64,000 bases of DNA from Scalesia atractyloides (lineage: Eukaryota > Streptophyta > Magnoliopsida > Asterales > Asteraceae). The stretch covers positions 40,343,027-40,407,026 of the forward strand of contig CAMTDV010000022.1 of the NCBI GenBank assembly GCA_947069175.1, written 5' to 3'. This document shows positions 1-12,569 of the stretch, piece by piece. The number at the start of each line of letters is the position of its first letter. Within the stretch, counting starts at the first letter, position 1. Below the pieces are notes generated by a model. The model saw only the letters and a program-made list of their open reading frames with translations. It did no database searches and was not told the origin of the DNA. The position numbers were made by a program, and so were the translations under genes.

Positions 1-779
1 GTGGCTATCTGCGGCTGTGCTGAGAAGGATGTTTTAGTATGTATCACAATCCTTCAAAGGTGATGCCTTTTGGTGGAAGGCTATGATCCAATCTACAGGT
101 AAAGGATACCTATATAATTTGGGATGGTCCAAGTTTATTGACCTTGTTAAGGAAACCTACTGCCCACCCCATGAGGTGGAAAAGATAGAGTCAGATTTCC
201 TGACTCTCACAATGAAGAACCTAGATTGTTGGAAGTATGTTTCCGATTTCAATTCTCTATCTAGGTTAGTTTCCTATCTGATTACCCCTAAAACCAAACG
301 CATCGCGCGTTTTATTAATGGGTTAGCGCCTGAGATAAAGGGCATGGTAAAGGCTGCTCAACCCACTACCTATAGGTCTGTTGTTGACCTATCTCTCTCC
401 CTCACCTTGGATTTGGTGAGGCAAAAGTCAGTCAAGACCAAGACTGACTGGAAAAGAAAACGGGAGGATGATAACTCCCAGAGGTTTAAGAAGAACGAAA
501 ATTTTGGGTTCAAGAAGAACCAACATAGGTCAGATGATAGACCTCTATGCAAGACCTGTAGCCGCAGGCATTGGGGGAAATGCAATACCAACCCTCAGAT
601 TAAACCCTGTGGTATTTGCAAAAGAAAAGGGCATAAGACCCACAAATGCAAAAATCTTAAAGATGACGTCTGTTATGGTTGTAATGAGAAAGGGCATATT
701 AAGCCAATTGCCCTAAGAACCCCACAAATAATGATGCAAAGCCTGGAGAGGCTAAGAAAGAGAATGCTCGTGCTTTCTA
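1..779 (+). pseudogene. Gypsy element A: gag remnant (5' truncated by window edge)
   Basis: This is the capsid/nucleocapsid part of a Ty3/gypsy polyprotein, which would package element RNA into cytoplasmic particles. From about position 83 the frame is open for 233 codons. It shows a retrotransposon gag-like helical region with the motif RFINGLAPEIKG, then a basic stretch. Cys-rich knuckles follow: CGICKRKGHKTHKC is a clean C-x2-C-x4-H-x4-C, and CYGCNEKGHIK starts a second that is cut off by a frameshift near 705. Bases 1-82 read as the same domain in another frame, so there is another frameshift there. The start codon lies outside the window. The gag type differs from that of elements B, C and E. 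Confidence 0.85.
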
Positions 780-2250
780 GATAAATGCTAGGGAAGCCGT
801 TAACGACAACAACGTCATAACAGGTACTTTCCTCATCAATGATATATTTGCTAGAGTTCCTTTTTATTCGGGTGCAGATATGTCTTTTGGAGACCATAAG
901 TTTAGTAAACTATTAAACTTACCCATAAGAACTTTAGAAAAAACTTATGAGATAGAACTTGCTGATGGAACTTTAGAAATATCATCTTCTATTCTTGATG
1001 GATGCTCTATATTCATTAAGAATCATTTCGTTCCTATCTCTCTTTTGCCAATGAAATTGACAGGGTTAGATGTAGTTTTAGGCATGGACTGGTTATCCCA
1101 TAACCAAGCCCGCATTGCCTGTGATAAGAAACTCATCGAAATTAAAACCCTATCTGGTGAAATGATCACCATCATTGGAGATTCACACTATGGATTGCCA
1201 GACAAGGTGTCGTTATTTAAGGCATCCAAGTGTTTAAGGAAAGGTTGTGTCATTTACATGGCACAAGTCACTATCAATGAACCAAAGCCGAATATGCAAG
1301 ACCTTCCAGTTATTTCAGAATATTCTGATGTCTTTCCCAAAGAACTACCAGGTCTACCACCAGATAGGCAAGTAGAGTTTAGGATTGACATCCTACCTGG
1401 ATCAGCACCCGTAGCTAGAGCTCCATACCGATTAGCACCAAAGGAAATGAAGGAGTTGGGTACTTAGTTAGATGAACTCTTAGAGAAAAGCTTTATTCAG
1501 CCAAGTTCCTCGCCCTAGGGAGCTCCAGTTCTTTTTGTTAAGAAAAAGGACGGTTCAATGCGAATGTGCATTGACTACCGCGAACTGAACAAGATAACAA
1601 TCAAGAACCGTTACCCATTACCCAGTATCACTGATTTATTCGACCAACTTCAAGGGGCTAGTTATTTCTCCAAGATTGATCTAAGATCTGGATATCATCA
1701 GCTGAAGGTGAGGAGTGAGGATGTTTCTAAGACTGCCTTTAGGACCCGATATTGGTCATTTTGAATTTCTAGTGATGCCTTTTGAGCTCACAAATGCACC
1801 TGTAGCATTCATGGATCTCAGGAATAGAGTCTGCAAACCACATTTGGATAAGTTTGTCATTGTCTTCATAGACGACATACTTATCTACTTTCGTAATCAA
1901 GTTGATCACGAGAAACATCTTTGTTGCATATAAGAACTGCTAAGGCAAGGAAGCTTTATTCTAAGTTCTCTAAGTGTGAGTTTTGGCTTAGAGAAGTCTA
2001 ATTCCTTGGACATACTGTAAGTGAGCGTGGTATCCAAGTGGATCCCGCCAAAATTGAGGCCATAATGAATTGGGAAGTACCCAAAACCCCATCAGAAATA
2101 CGTAGCTTCTTAGTATTGGCTGGTTACTATAGAAGGTTCATCGAGAACTTTACAAGGATAGCCACTCCTTTAACTACCCTCTCCCGTAAAAATGTTAAGT
2201 TTATTTAGGGTCCAAAACAAAAAGAATCTTTTGAGATTCTGAAACACAAG
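780..2250 (+). pseudogene. Gypsy element A: protease and reverse transcriptase remnant
   Basis: After the gag frameshift the next long frame (about 790-1467) holds the aspartic protease. Its active site reads YSGAD instead of D-S/T-G-A, so the catalytic Asp is lost. The flap-side motif VLGMDWLS is kept. A stop at 1465-1467 and another at about 1516 interrupt the start of RT. RT continues at 1558 with IDYRELNK and DLRSGYHQ, shifts frame near 1750, and keeps the catalytic FIDDILIY around 1870. Stops follow near 1930, 2000 and 2205. The order PR-RT-RNase H-INT is the Ty3/gypsy order. The gene is dead. Confidence 0.88.
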
Positions 2251-3670
2251 TTGAGCAATGCTCCTGTGTTATCCCTACATGAGGGTGTTGAAGACTTTAT
2301 TGTTTACTGTGATGCATTGCACACTAGCATGGGCTGTGTGCTAATGCAAATAGGCAAAGTGATTGCCTACGCATCACAACAATTAAAGGTACACGAAAGG
2401 AATTACACCACCCATGACTTAGAATTGGGCGCCGTTGTATTTGCACTTAAGTTATGGAGACATTACTTATATGGCACCAAGTGTATCATCTACACTGACC
2501 ATAAGAGTCTCCAGCATTTGTTCAATCAGAAAGAATTGAACATGCTACAACGCCGTTGGATGGAAACACTTAATGATTATGATTGCGAAATTCGCTACCA
2601 TCCGGGCAAGGCAAATGTAGTTGTTGATGCCTTAATTCGTAAAGAACGGGTTAAGCCTATATGGATTAACGCCAAGAGCACTAAGTTTAGAAATAGCTTA
2701 AATGAGAAGCTACTAGATGCGCAAAAGCAAGCTCTATTAGAGGCTAATGCTCCTAATGAACGATTAGGCGAGACTGTTGATCAGTTAGCGCCTAGAAAGG
2801 ATGGAATCCTTAGGTTTAATGATAGAATATGGGTTCCAATTTTTGGAGGACTTAGAGACCTAATCCTCCGCGAAGCACATAATTCAAGATACTCAGTTCA
2901 CCCAGGTGGTGACAAGATGTATCAAGATTTGAAAAAGAATTATTGGTGGATAGGTCTGAAGAAATCCATAGCCACTTTTGTAGCTAAGTGTATGACGTGT
3001 TCGCAAGTTAAGGCCGAACATCAGAAGCCGTCAGGACTTCTACAACAATTGGAAATTCCCACATGGAAATGGGAAATGGTAACTATGGACTTGATTACCA
3101 AGTTACCTAAGACCAAAAGTAGAAATAACACTATTTTGGTCATTGTGGATAGGCTGACTAAGTGTCCCTACATGGTGTGCCAGTATCTATTGTATCTGAT
3201 AGAGATACTAGATATACCTCTCATTTTGGAAAAGTTTCCAACAATCCTTAGGCACAAGATTAAATTTTAGTATGGCTTACCATCCTCAGACTGATGGTCA
3301 AAGTGAGTGTACTATTTAGACATTGGAAGACATGCTTAGGGCATGCGTTATTGATCTAGGTAGAAGTTGGGATGACCACTTACCTCTAATAGAATTCTCC
3401 TACAATAATAGTTATCATACAAGCATCGAGGCTGATCCTTATGAGGCCTTGTATGGGAGAAAGTGTCGAACGCCCGTGTGCTGGGCAGAAGTTGGGGAAG
3501 CCCAACTATCAGGACCTGAGATCGTCCTAGAGACCACGGATAAGATTGTGCAAATCCGTGATCGTTTCAAAGCTGCCCGTGATAGGCAGAAAAGTTATGC
3601 TGACAAGAGACGAAAACCTCTTAAGTTCCAAATAGGGGACAAGGTATTATTGAAGGTATCACCCTGAAAG
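2251..3670 (+). pseudogene. Gypsy element A: RNase H and integrase remnant
   Basis: The 339-codon frame from 2251 to 3270 covers RNase H (VYCDAL, YTDHKSLQHL, DYDCEIRYHPGKANVV) and then the integrase zinc-binding region (HNSRYSVHPGGDKMYQDL, CMTCSQVKAEH) and the first catalytic Asp (TMDLITKLP). In elements B and E the core then continues with an SAHF-type segment up to SRHGVP. Here that stretch is missing between about 3168 and 3176, an internal deletion of some 35 codons. The frame then shifts, so the second Asp region (SDRDTRYTS in another frame) and AYHPQTDGQSE are out of phase. Frame 3323-3667 resumes at the conserved LEDMLRACVIDL helix and runs to LLKVSP. Confidence 0.87.
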
Positions 3671-4030
3671 GTGTGATGTGCTTCAGAAAAAAAGGTCAAG
3701 TTAAGCCCAGATATATTGGACTATTCGAGGTGATTGAATATGTCATTTTGTGGCTTATAAGCTTAGGCTACTCGAGGAGCTAAGTGGAATTCAGGATGTG
3801 TTCCACATCAGTAACCTTAAGAAATGTCTGGCCGATGAATCGCTAGCAATGTTGCACAAAGATGTGCAAATAGATGAAAACCTGAGATTCGTTGAAAAAC
3901 CAATTTCGATCGAGGATCGACAGGTCAAGAAGCTCCGAAGGAAATTAATACATATAGTAAAGGTTAAATGGGATGCCCTTCAAGGTCCCGAGTTTACATG
4001 GGAAGTTGAGTCCACTATGCGATAAAAGTA
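3671..4030 (+). pseudogene. Gypsy element A: integrase C-terminus and chromodomain-like tail
   Basis: A stop at 3664-3666 separates this piece from the main integrase frame. It keeps the GPF..I module of gypsy integrases in damaged form, then VFHISNLKKCLADES and a C-terminal VKVKWDALQGPEFTWEVE block. In the intact relatives of this window the corresponding block reads VRVRWESKRGPEFTWERED, the chromodomain-like tail of plant chromoviruses. That family is known to use it for chromatin-directed insertion. The stop at about 4023 ends the polyprotein shortly before the PPT. Confidence 0.8.
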
Positions 4031-4069
4031 CCCCCATCTTTTTGAATAAAATCTCGAGGTCGAGATTTC

Positions 4070-4086
4070 TTTTAAGGGGGTGAGGA
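4070..4086 (+). other. Polypurine tract of element A
   Basis: The purine-rich run TTTTAAGGGGGTGAGGA lies directly before TGTAACACC, the first bases of the LTR. It would prime plus-strand DNA synthesis. Its position just after the pol stop is as expected. Confidence 0.8.
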
Positions 4087-4166
4087 TGTAACACCTGTAA
4101 AATCGTGTCCAATAATATAGCGACACATGTTATACTTTTATTTTAAGTCTATTAAAGACTAACAGG

Positions 4167-4530
4167 GACTAAAAGCGTCAACATGCTCAAACTAAGTCTC
4201 TGAGTGATCTTCTGATGTCAACATGCATAAAACATAGCCTCTGAGTGACCATTGGTGTCAACATGCTAAAACATAGCCTCTGAGTGACCATTAGTGTCAA
4301 CATGCTAAAACATGGCCTCTGAGTGACCGTTGTGTCAACATGCCCAGCCTCTGAGTGACATCGAAGTCAACATGCTTATAATGAGCCTCTGAGTGATCCT
4401 TTACAAAGTCCTAACTCTCATATGTCTCACTCATTGGATGAGAGAGATCAAATCCATAATCATGTAAAGGTTGGATAATGGAGGGGTTAATAGTGTCAAC
4501 ATGTTAATTTATACCTCTGAATGATCTTTT
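4167..4530 (+). repeat. Degenerate tandem repeat in LTR A (unit about 32-43 bp)
   Basis: Six consecutive units each contain GTCAACATGC and, 10-20 bases later, GCCTCTGAGTGA (or AGTCTCTGAGTGA). A seventh diverged unit sits at about 4495-4530. Unit length falls from about 43 to 32 bp along the array. The array is in the U3-like part of the LTR, upstream of the TATA box. Confidence 0.8.
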
Positions 4531-4882
4531 AACAAACCGAGAGCTTGACAATGTCCGGCCATGCTCCTGAGTATGCCAAATATTGGTTACGGAGGGCTAA
4601 ATATGCTAAAAAGGTGTTTTAGAAGGTTTTAGAGAGTTTTATAAGTTAAGGGGCTAAAAGTGTCAAACTTTGAAACTGGCCATGGGGCGCTCGCGGGGCG
4701 CGAGAGGCAAGGCCTATGCCTCTCTGTGTCTGCAGAATTTTTGCTTGGCCTCCACACATGTTTCCAAAAACCAATGTGTTCGAAACTATGGACTCCTAAA
4801 CAACTATGCCACGTTTTAGGACACTTGTAAGCTTCCTCTTTAACCCCTTAACACCTGGCATCACCTCATTCAAGCTCTCCAA

Positions 4883-4893
4883 CTATAAATAGG
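4883..4893 (+). promoter_or_regulatory. TATA box of LTR A
   Basis: TATAAATAGG follows a CT-rich stretch about 800 bp into the LTR and is a near-perfect plant Pol II TATA box. Transcription would begin about 30 bases downstream. Confidence 0.65.
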
Positions 4894-7006
4894 TGCCAAG
4901 GTTCACCATTTGAACTTGCACCTTTCTCATTCCCAACTCTATATCGCTCATATGGAAGTTCCTAACTAAAAGGAGCATCCAACTTAGTTCTATTGCATTC
5001 TAGGAACCTCTTGTAAGTGTTCCTTCCTCTTGCATTTTCGTTTATAGGCTTTTATAGCCAAAAGTTAAGTGTTTTACAGAAAACGCCTTGACTTTCGGTT
5101 AAGACCATTATGGTGCAGCCATTGTTCATAACGAACATGGCTAAGTGATCGTAATAAGGTAGGTGTTAGTCCCTATAAAGGGCACCTCCTGAAGATCACG
5201 TTTACTAGACCAATTGACGGGTCAAAGTTATTATATTAAAAAGTCAAACAGGCCATTTTTCGGAAATGTTATAATTTGATCTTATGTATGTTATGATACA
5301 TGTTTTGACACTTAAACAAGTTGGTAATAATTATTAGAACATGTAAGAACATGTTCGGCTCGTCAATTTCAGTTCTAGGGTCGGTTCGCAACTGAAAGTC
5401 TCAAATTTTGACTTCTGCTTTGACTTTCGATTCTGACCCGATTTAGATTAGTTAGCTACTGATCTAAAGTTGCATTATAATCGTAATATAATGTAGCATA
5501 AGCCTCTGAGGTTATATTACATGATCATAATCAGAATCTGAGTTTATGCGCAAGTTCCGTAATTTTTCCAATTTGACTAAAATACCCTTTTTGTATAAAA
5601 AGAGGTCTAAATGATAATGACATGAAAATGGTTTCCTAATGATGTAATATTATAAGTAGGATTATTTGGGATATCAAAACAAATTATAAACTGAGCTTAT
5701 GAACAAGTCCTTATATTATGTCGATAAATGACGATAAAGCCCTTATGGCTTATAAAATGGTTTTAATCACATATTTTCAAAGTAAATCTTTTACCTACTG
5801 ATATGTTATATTAAGTAACATATCTAAGACATGTTAATCCAACCTATAACATCAGTTCATTAATCATCACACAAATCGTCATTTTACAACAATAAGCGCC
5901 GTTTCGGCGCATAGTATGTTTTTAAACCATATTTATCAACCAACACTTGTTACCTACTGATTTCAAAACTTATTCTAAATTTTGTACAGTAGGTATATGA
6001 TATGAACTCATAATCCTAAATAATTTATAAAACTATGTGTAAAATGACAAAAATGCCCTTTTGGTGCATAGTTTTGTCATAAAACATAAATTACACACAT
6101 AATTAATATCCTACTGATATTACATCATATATTAATTATTTTTCCAGAATACTTATAGTTAAACACTAAATTATATTGAAGTTCCTTTTATACGGTATAA
6201 AATTACCGAAACGCCCTTATGAGGCATAGTTTCACTTTAAAGCCATAACGGGCATAAAATTTGATATCCTGGTGATATTACAACTTATTTAAAATATAAT
6301 GGAATATAGAACTTGTCCATGACTTATCTGGTTACCAGATATCGCTAATGAGCGTATGGTTAAGCATATCTAACTAATTTACGGAAATTAACCGAAACGG
6401 TTCTAACCTTGTCATTTAAGTCTCAAAATCCAGAAGGTATATAGTTTACCCATGTTATACAAGTCAAAGTACTTGTTGGGTTTAAACTACATTCAATCAA
6501 ATCATCGTTTAATTTAGCGTTATACATTTTGATCAAGTACGCTAATCAATATGAGTCTATGACACAAGGATATTGGACAATCGAAGAAATCGGACAAGTA
6601 TAAATATACATTTATATTTTGAACCAAAAATAGATATAAGATCGATGCTTGGTAAAATATATAACATTTCGAACAAGCGACAATATATATATATTTAACC
6701 AAATTATATTTTTACAAAGTATAAGAAATATATATTCAAAACGATCTTAAAAATATATTATTTTAAGAAGCGTCAAAGGTATATTTTACAACATTTATAA
6801 TAATCGAAAAATACTAAAAGCCAGAAAGGATAAATGTATTCACTAAGTATAAAAATACATATAAATAGGTATGCATACCTAAAAATACAAATACGTGCCT
6901 ACGTATACTCTTAGTGAAAATACAAGATTTCAAGTATTTAAACATCTATACTTGTACAAAAATAATATTAGAAATATTATTTCCACAAGGTATTGAAAAT
7001 CTAATT

Positions 7007-7037
<31 letters not shown>

Positions 7038-7076
7038 GAGAAATAAATATATATACATAACTTGACTTAGTCAAAG

Positions 7077-9116
7077 TGTAACACCCTGACCGTGTAAAAA
7101 CAACCCGTGCGGAAACGTGTGGGGTCACATTACTAATTGTTTCAAACACGTAGTACTTAAAGGTTATGTTTTATTGAATTAGTGAATTAAACTGTCTTTT
7201 GAAACAAAAAGAAAATACAAGCAATTGTTCTTTATTTTAAAGCAAATAAGGCTTGAGTCCATCCTACATGTAGCATGCTTTCATAATCATCACACATTAG
7301 CATCTGAAACACATGTGAAAATAAAGTTAACAATAAATGCTGGTGAGTAACATAGGTTTTGTATTGTAATACCTCGTCCGACTACGAGAGTCGATGAGTG
7401 AAAACCTTGTAACAAAACTTGTATTAAATGTGTTTGGTATTACAATATGTTTAACCAACTATAAAAAGTTGGTATAAGTAAAAAAACCTTGTAGCCATGA
7501 ATCTTGACAAAAGTGTTTCTTTTGTAAAACCGTGTAAGTAATCAATTTAAAAAAAACTTTGTATGGTTTATATATCTTTTATTGAAAACCATTTGTGAAT
7601 TTATCTAAACCAATCGTCCTTGTTATGTGTAAACCAATTGTCATTTTTTGTATAAATCAATCGTCCTTGTTTTGTGTAAACCAATCAAATTTATTCTAAT
7701 CGTCTATGTGTAAACAAGTGTGGTCGTGTGGTGAATACATTCAAGCCTGTGTTAACTTGACTAACAAACCACCAAAGGGCTTGTGAAATTGTGTTTTACA
7801 ATTTCTATCGTTCCCCAAACTTCCCCACAAACCCCGGGACATTTTGAAACGGGAATGTCTATCCTATGGTACCATAACATACTTCCGGTCGACTTGACTA
7901 AAGTTAATGAACGTACTCGTGTTATGGATAATGCACCACCAAGTTTCACACATTATTTAAAACATATTGTATATATATAAACCATATGCGTTGAAAAACG
8001 TAAAAGAGGGGAACTATGTACTCACGGGTTGCGTAGATGTCTTGTTCAATCATGTATGAAAGCTCAAGTGTTTCCTAATGCATTAGATTGTTATAATATA
8101 AGTTTACATTGTGTCTTAAATGGAAGAATGAACAGAATGAGGTTTAAAATCAAACGAGTGAAGGATCTCGTGTAGTACGATTATTAACCTTACATTATGA
8201 TTTGGACAATGTCTATAGGTGTTTTGACCCGCTATGACTTGTTAAAATGGTTTACGCCACTTTAATGGGTAGTATGCATAATTACGGGTCCGATGGTGGA
8301 ATGAGTTCTATGACGAGTCTGATATGTCAAAACATGTTTCCTAATATTGTATGATCAGTTTATATGTCAAAATTATTGCTCATGTAGGTTTTAAACTTAT
8401 TTTACGCAAAAGGGTATTTTTGACCATAAAAACTATCTAAAGTTGACTTGTCAACTAACCCATCAAACAACATGACCATAAAGTATAACGTTAGAGGGTT
8501 ATTCCCTATATTACTTTGGTCATATAAATGGGCGTGGTCGGATCCTAACTGCCCAAACGGGTCAGGTTCGAAAGTCAAAGCAGAAGTCAAACTGCTCGAC
8601 TTTCGACTAAGGAATAAGCACTAAACTAAAATGACGAGCTAGACATGTTAAAACATGTCTAATAATGTTATAAGAACTGATTTGGAGTCAAAACTTTAAG
8701 TTTTAACGCTTAGAAACTCATTTGTCTTAAAATGCATTTTAAACTTTTATTTCGTAAAAATTTGGCTCGTCATTCCGCCTACTAAACGTGATGATCAGTG
8801 GGTGTAATCGCAAAGGATTAATACCTTCAATATTAGGATCACGTTGCAAAGTTCTATTTGAACTTTGAATTGACCAAAATGGTCATAACCAAAAGTTAAA
8901 GCAAAAGTCAATTTGCTTGACTTTTGGCTTATAACTAGCTATTTAATGAAATAGACTAGGAAAAACACTTATAAGTGTTTGGAAGAAGTATTAGAACTCA
9001 AGATAGGAGGCCTCAAATGCAGAAGCAAGCTCCCAAGAGACCTTTTAAGAGTGAAAAAAAGAATGATGTAAAGAACATAAGGCAATTTATAGTGTTTTAG
9101 GATTCATGATGTGACA
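7077..9116 (-). mobile_element. LTR D: minus-strand gypsy LTR related to element C LTRs
   Basis: The plus strand starts TGTAACACCCTGACC, the reverse complement of an LTR ending in ..GGGGTGTTACA like that of element C (50386). Several blocks match the reverse complement of LTR C: the repeated AACCAATCGTCC phrases at 7600-7690, AGAGGGGAACTATGTACTCAC at about 8005, and ACTCAAGATAGGAGGC near 8998. The TATA-proximal part is at about 9080, after which the similarity stops. The right boundary is therefore approximate and the U3 part is missing or very diverged. No PPT, PBS or coding region adjoins it. It may be a solo or truncated LTR inserted in LTR A. Confidence 0.65.
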
Positions 9117-9275
9117 TCGGTAAATTGTTCGTATTCGTAACTAGACCCGTTTTTTATATGCAATATTTTTTTATCACCCACACAACTATTCTAATATTAT
9201 TTAAAATAAAAATAATGATAGAATTACCGAGTCATTCTAAATTAAACAATATAAATATATATATATATATAATAG

Positions 9276-10118
9276 GTAGAGGTTCATTTGAGAAAATTTA
9301 AAAGTGTGAGAAGGATAAGAAAGATTATGGAGGTGACATGTGTCCCTTTTTATTTTGGTAGTTTAAGTGTATAAGCGTAATTTAACTAATAAAATCTAAT
9401 TATGGAATAAATATATATGCAACCGATTTTTGGCAGTTATTGTAGGGATTTTCGAATTTGAAATAACACCCTAACTCATAAAAACACCACAGCATGTATA
9501 TTGAAGGCATACATCTTATAAAGAACAGAAATATAACTCATAAAAGCACCCTAACTCATAAAAAAACCACTGCATGTATATTGAAGGCATACATCTTATA
9601 AAGAACAGAAATATAACAAAAATTACACCATAATTCATAAAAACATCACAGCAGTTATATTGAAGCACACATCTTATAAAGAACACCCTAACATTAGTAT
9701 AACAGAAGTAACACCCTAATATAACACCAGTCAACACTTTAATCATAATCAAACAGAAATAACATCCTAAACATATAAAAACAGAAATAACTCTACATAA
9801 GTATATCAATATGATACTTATATTAAAGATAAAAAAACACTCGTTATTATTATGGTGTAATTTAAAAAAAAAGTTAAGTATAAAAAGTTATCGATGTTTA
9901 AAAAAGAAGGGTGGAACTTTGCATGTGTAGTAATGTTAGTTTCTTAATTTAAAAATATTAAATTTACATTGATACCCTTAATCTAGAAATTAGTTAGTTT
10001 AATAGTCAACATTATTTGCAGAATTGCCACTATGATCTCAACCATTAGATTAAATATCTAATGGTTTAGATTTTTTTTATCCTTCTCACACTTTTAAATT
10101 TTCTCACAATAAACTCAC
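9276..10118. mobile_element. Inverted-repeat (MITE-like) element 1 next to a (TA)n tract
   Basis: The left end carries GAGAAAATTTAAAAGTGTGA (from 9290) followed by GAAGGATAAG. The right end (10077-10107) is its reverse complement, giving terminal inverted repeats of about 29 bases. The body has repeated AACACCCTAACTCATAAAA phrases and no coding capacity. The left side abuts (TA)n at 9253-9271. A second copy lies at 11033-11893. The call as a non-autonomous DNA element is an inference from the inverted ends, two copies and the TA flank. Confidence 0.7.
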
Positions 10119-11032
10119 AAAATATGTATATAATTTGAAGCAACAATCATGTTTAGATGATCTATAAAATAACATTTGAGTTTGTTGTTTTCAAAACAAA
10201 GTTAGTTTAAACTTTGCATTTTATATAAATAAATGTAACCTTTGAATAATTAAACAAGAAAAGGAATTTATCTGAAGAGTGATGATATGATATCAAAATG
10301 GAGAAATAGATGAAAGAAACGTAAAGAGTAATTTTAAAATGGCAATTAAGGTAGACTTCAATGGCAATTTATAAGTATTTGAACTCTAGGTGTGAACCAC
10401 TGCTAAAACTATCAATTTGATGGAATTTAGTCTACTATCTTGTAGGGTGAGCATTAAAAAAATGTAAATGATGACCATTAAATCCTAATTTTCCTTTAGT
10501 ATAAATTCTGAGCCTCAAGTTCCCTTGGCTCTTTTGCGTTGTATTCAGTGTTCGGACAAAGACGATAGCATAAAGTTATCACAAATATTCGATCCCTCTT
10601 AATATCTTTGTTCTCCGTTCTTAAATAAACCACATTAGTCATCAGTGGCGGGCAATCGGTGAACAATCAGAACAGCCATCGTCACCATCACTCTCATACC
10701 AAAAACCACTCTAAACTAGCATTCGATTACCGGTTAAATGTCAGTTTTTGATTCGCAAGGCAAGGTAAATACCATAAAATCTTCACTTGTTATTAAATGT
10801 GGCACATAAATATGCGGGTATACACTGAATCGAACCAAGTCTTCGGTAACCGAGACCGTTATCAGAGAAGACCACTTTCATTTTCTAGTTTGTGATCTTA
10901 ATATTAAAAAAATAGAAAAAAATAAACAACATAATTGGGAAGTGGTTTCTATTCTTTTATGGGGGAGAAACTAGGTACTCTGATATATAGGTTTTGGCTT
11001 TTGAATAATATATATATATATATGTATATATG
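10119..11032. other. AT-rich spacer between two MITE copies, no gene recognised
   Basis: I see no coding region, RNA gene or LTR structure here. The stretch from about 10500 to 10880 is less AT-rich than its surroundings and reads like old degenerate unique DNA. It ends in a TA-rich tract at about 11008-11031, where the next element starts. Confidence 0.6.
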
Positions 11033-11893
11033 TAGAGTTCATGTGAGAAAATTTAAAAATATGAGAAGGATAAGAAATATTATGGAGGTGACATGTGTCC
11101 ATTTTTATTTTGATAGTTTAAAAGTATAAGTGTAATTTAACTAATAGAATCTAATTATGAAATGAATATATGCAACCGATTTTTGACAGTTATTGTAGGG
11201 ATTTTCGAATTTGAAATAACACCCTAACTCATAAAAACACCACAACATGTATATTGAAGGCATACATCTTATAAAGAACAGAAATATAACTCTTAAAAAC
11301 ACCCTAACTCATAAAAACACTCTAACTCATAAAAACACCACAGCATGTATATTGAAGACATACATCTTATAAAGAACAGAAATATGACAAAAATAACACA
11401 ATAACTCATAAAAACACCCTAGCAGTTATATTGAAGGGACACACTCTTTTTCAAAACACGCTAACATTGAAAATAACAGAAATAACACCCTAATATAACA
11501 CAAGTCAACACTTTAATCAGAATCGAAACAGAAATAACACTCTAAATATAATAAAACAGGAATAACTCTACATAAGTATATCAATATGGTACTCATATTA
11601 AAGATAAAAAACACTCGTTATTATGGTGTATTTTTTTTAAAAAGAGTTAGGTATAAAAAGTTATTGATGTTTAAAAAAAAGGAGAGAACTTTGCATGTAT
11701 ATTAATGTTAGTTTCTCAATTTAAAAATATTAAATTTACCTTTATACCCTTAATCTAGAAAATTAGTTAGTTTAATAGTCAACATTATTTACATAATTGC
11801 CACTATGATCTCAACCATTAGATTAAATATCTAATGGTTTAGATTCTTTCTTATCCTTCTCAACTTTTAAATTTTCTCACAATAACCTCACCC
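11033..11893. mobile_element. Inverted-repeat (MITE-like) element 2, same family as element 1
   Basis: This is collinear with 9276-10118 over its whole length: the same left end (GTGAGAAAATTTAAAAATAT), the same AACACCCTAACTCATAAAA body and the same right end CTCAACTTTTAAATTTTCTC. Small differences, such as a shortened right inverted repeat, show that it is a separate old copy. It has TA tracts on both sides (about 11008-11031 and 11894-11914). No ORF of its own. Confidence 0.72.
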
Positions 11894-11914
11894 TATATAT
11901 ATATATATATATAT

Positions 11915-12405
11915 TCAGGGGAATTTTATTTGAGAAGAAATTTAATGTGAGAAGAAAAATAAGAAATGACCATAATGGTAAAATATTAAATAGTTTATAA
12001 ATCCTCTCATTAATTATGTTATCTTTCATTAATAAAACAAAAACATTATATCCTATATTTTCAAAATTTATTCTACATATTTCTTGTACTTATCGGAATT
12101 TACCTTATATACATATAAAAATATCATACACATTTCAAAATTTATCCTATGCATACTAAAATTTATCCTACACATGTCAAAATTGTCATTCACCATAAAT
12201 TATTTTATCTTAAAAAAATATATTTAAAATATGAGTTACAAGTTTAATTAATTAGCTAATTAATGACAATTATAGATTTACCTATATGCCCTTTTTCATA
12301 ATATTAAATACACACATTATATGAAGTAAATGAAGATTTTCTATTGGTTTAAAAGTTATTCTTTTTATTCTTACAAAATTTTTCTTCTCATTAGAACTCT
12401 CCACT
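11915..12405. mobile_element. Inverted-repeat element 3, related but distinct family
   Basis: The left end reads TTTGAGAAGAAATTTAATGT and the right end TACAAAATTTTTCTTCTCAT, imperfect inverted repeats of each other with the TGAGAAGAAA core. TA tracts adjoin both sides. The body is AT-rich with several TTTATCCTA phrases and no coding capacity. The core motif resembles the ends of elements 1 and 2, so they may be mobilised by the same kind of transposase. Confidence 0.6.
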
Positions 12406-12532
12406 ATATATTCGTTCTCATGATTCTCGCAATATTTAGCGTTCTCAAGATAACACTCTCATATATATATATAGTTTTTATTCAAAAGCGAAAACCTATA
12501 TATCACAGTACCTATTTTCTCCCCCGTAAAAC

Positions 12533-12569
<37 letters not shown>

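Larger units (their letters stand above)
4087..7076 (+). mobile_element. 3' LTR of gypsy element A (about 3 kb, interrupted on the right)
   Basis: The LTR begins with TGTAACACC after the PPT. It holds a tandem repeat block (4167-4530), a TATA box (4883) and a downstream stretch near 5160-5250 (CACGTTTACTAG..GACGGGTCAAAG) that resembles element C's LTR at about 55200 (CACGTTTACTAG..GACGAGTCAAAG). The two LTR families are therefore related at core-promoter level but differ elsewhere. The region 5260-7076 is AT-rich noncoding sequence with short similar blocks and a (TA)n run at 7005-7031. The LTR end is not visible, because another LTR begins at 7077, after the flank CAAAG. No gene is seen in the 3 kb. 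Confidence 0.7.

Noticed and set aside
4167..4405. CRISPR-like array of regularly spaced repeats
   Set aside because: This is a plant LTR with related, not unique, spacers and shrinking units; it is a tandem repeat.
7783..7980. Short plus- and minus-strand frames near 7761-7980
   Set aside because: They sit in LTR D, overlap each other in opposite directions and match no family.
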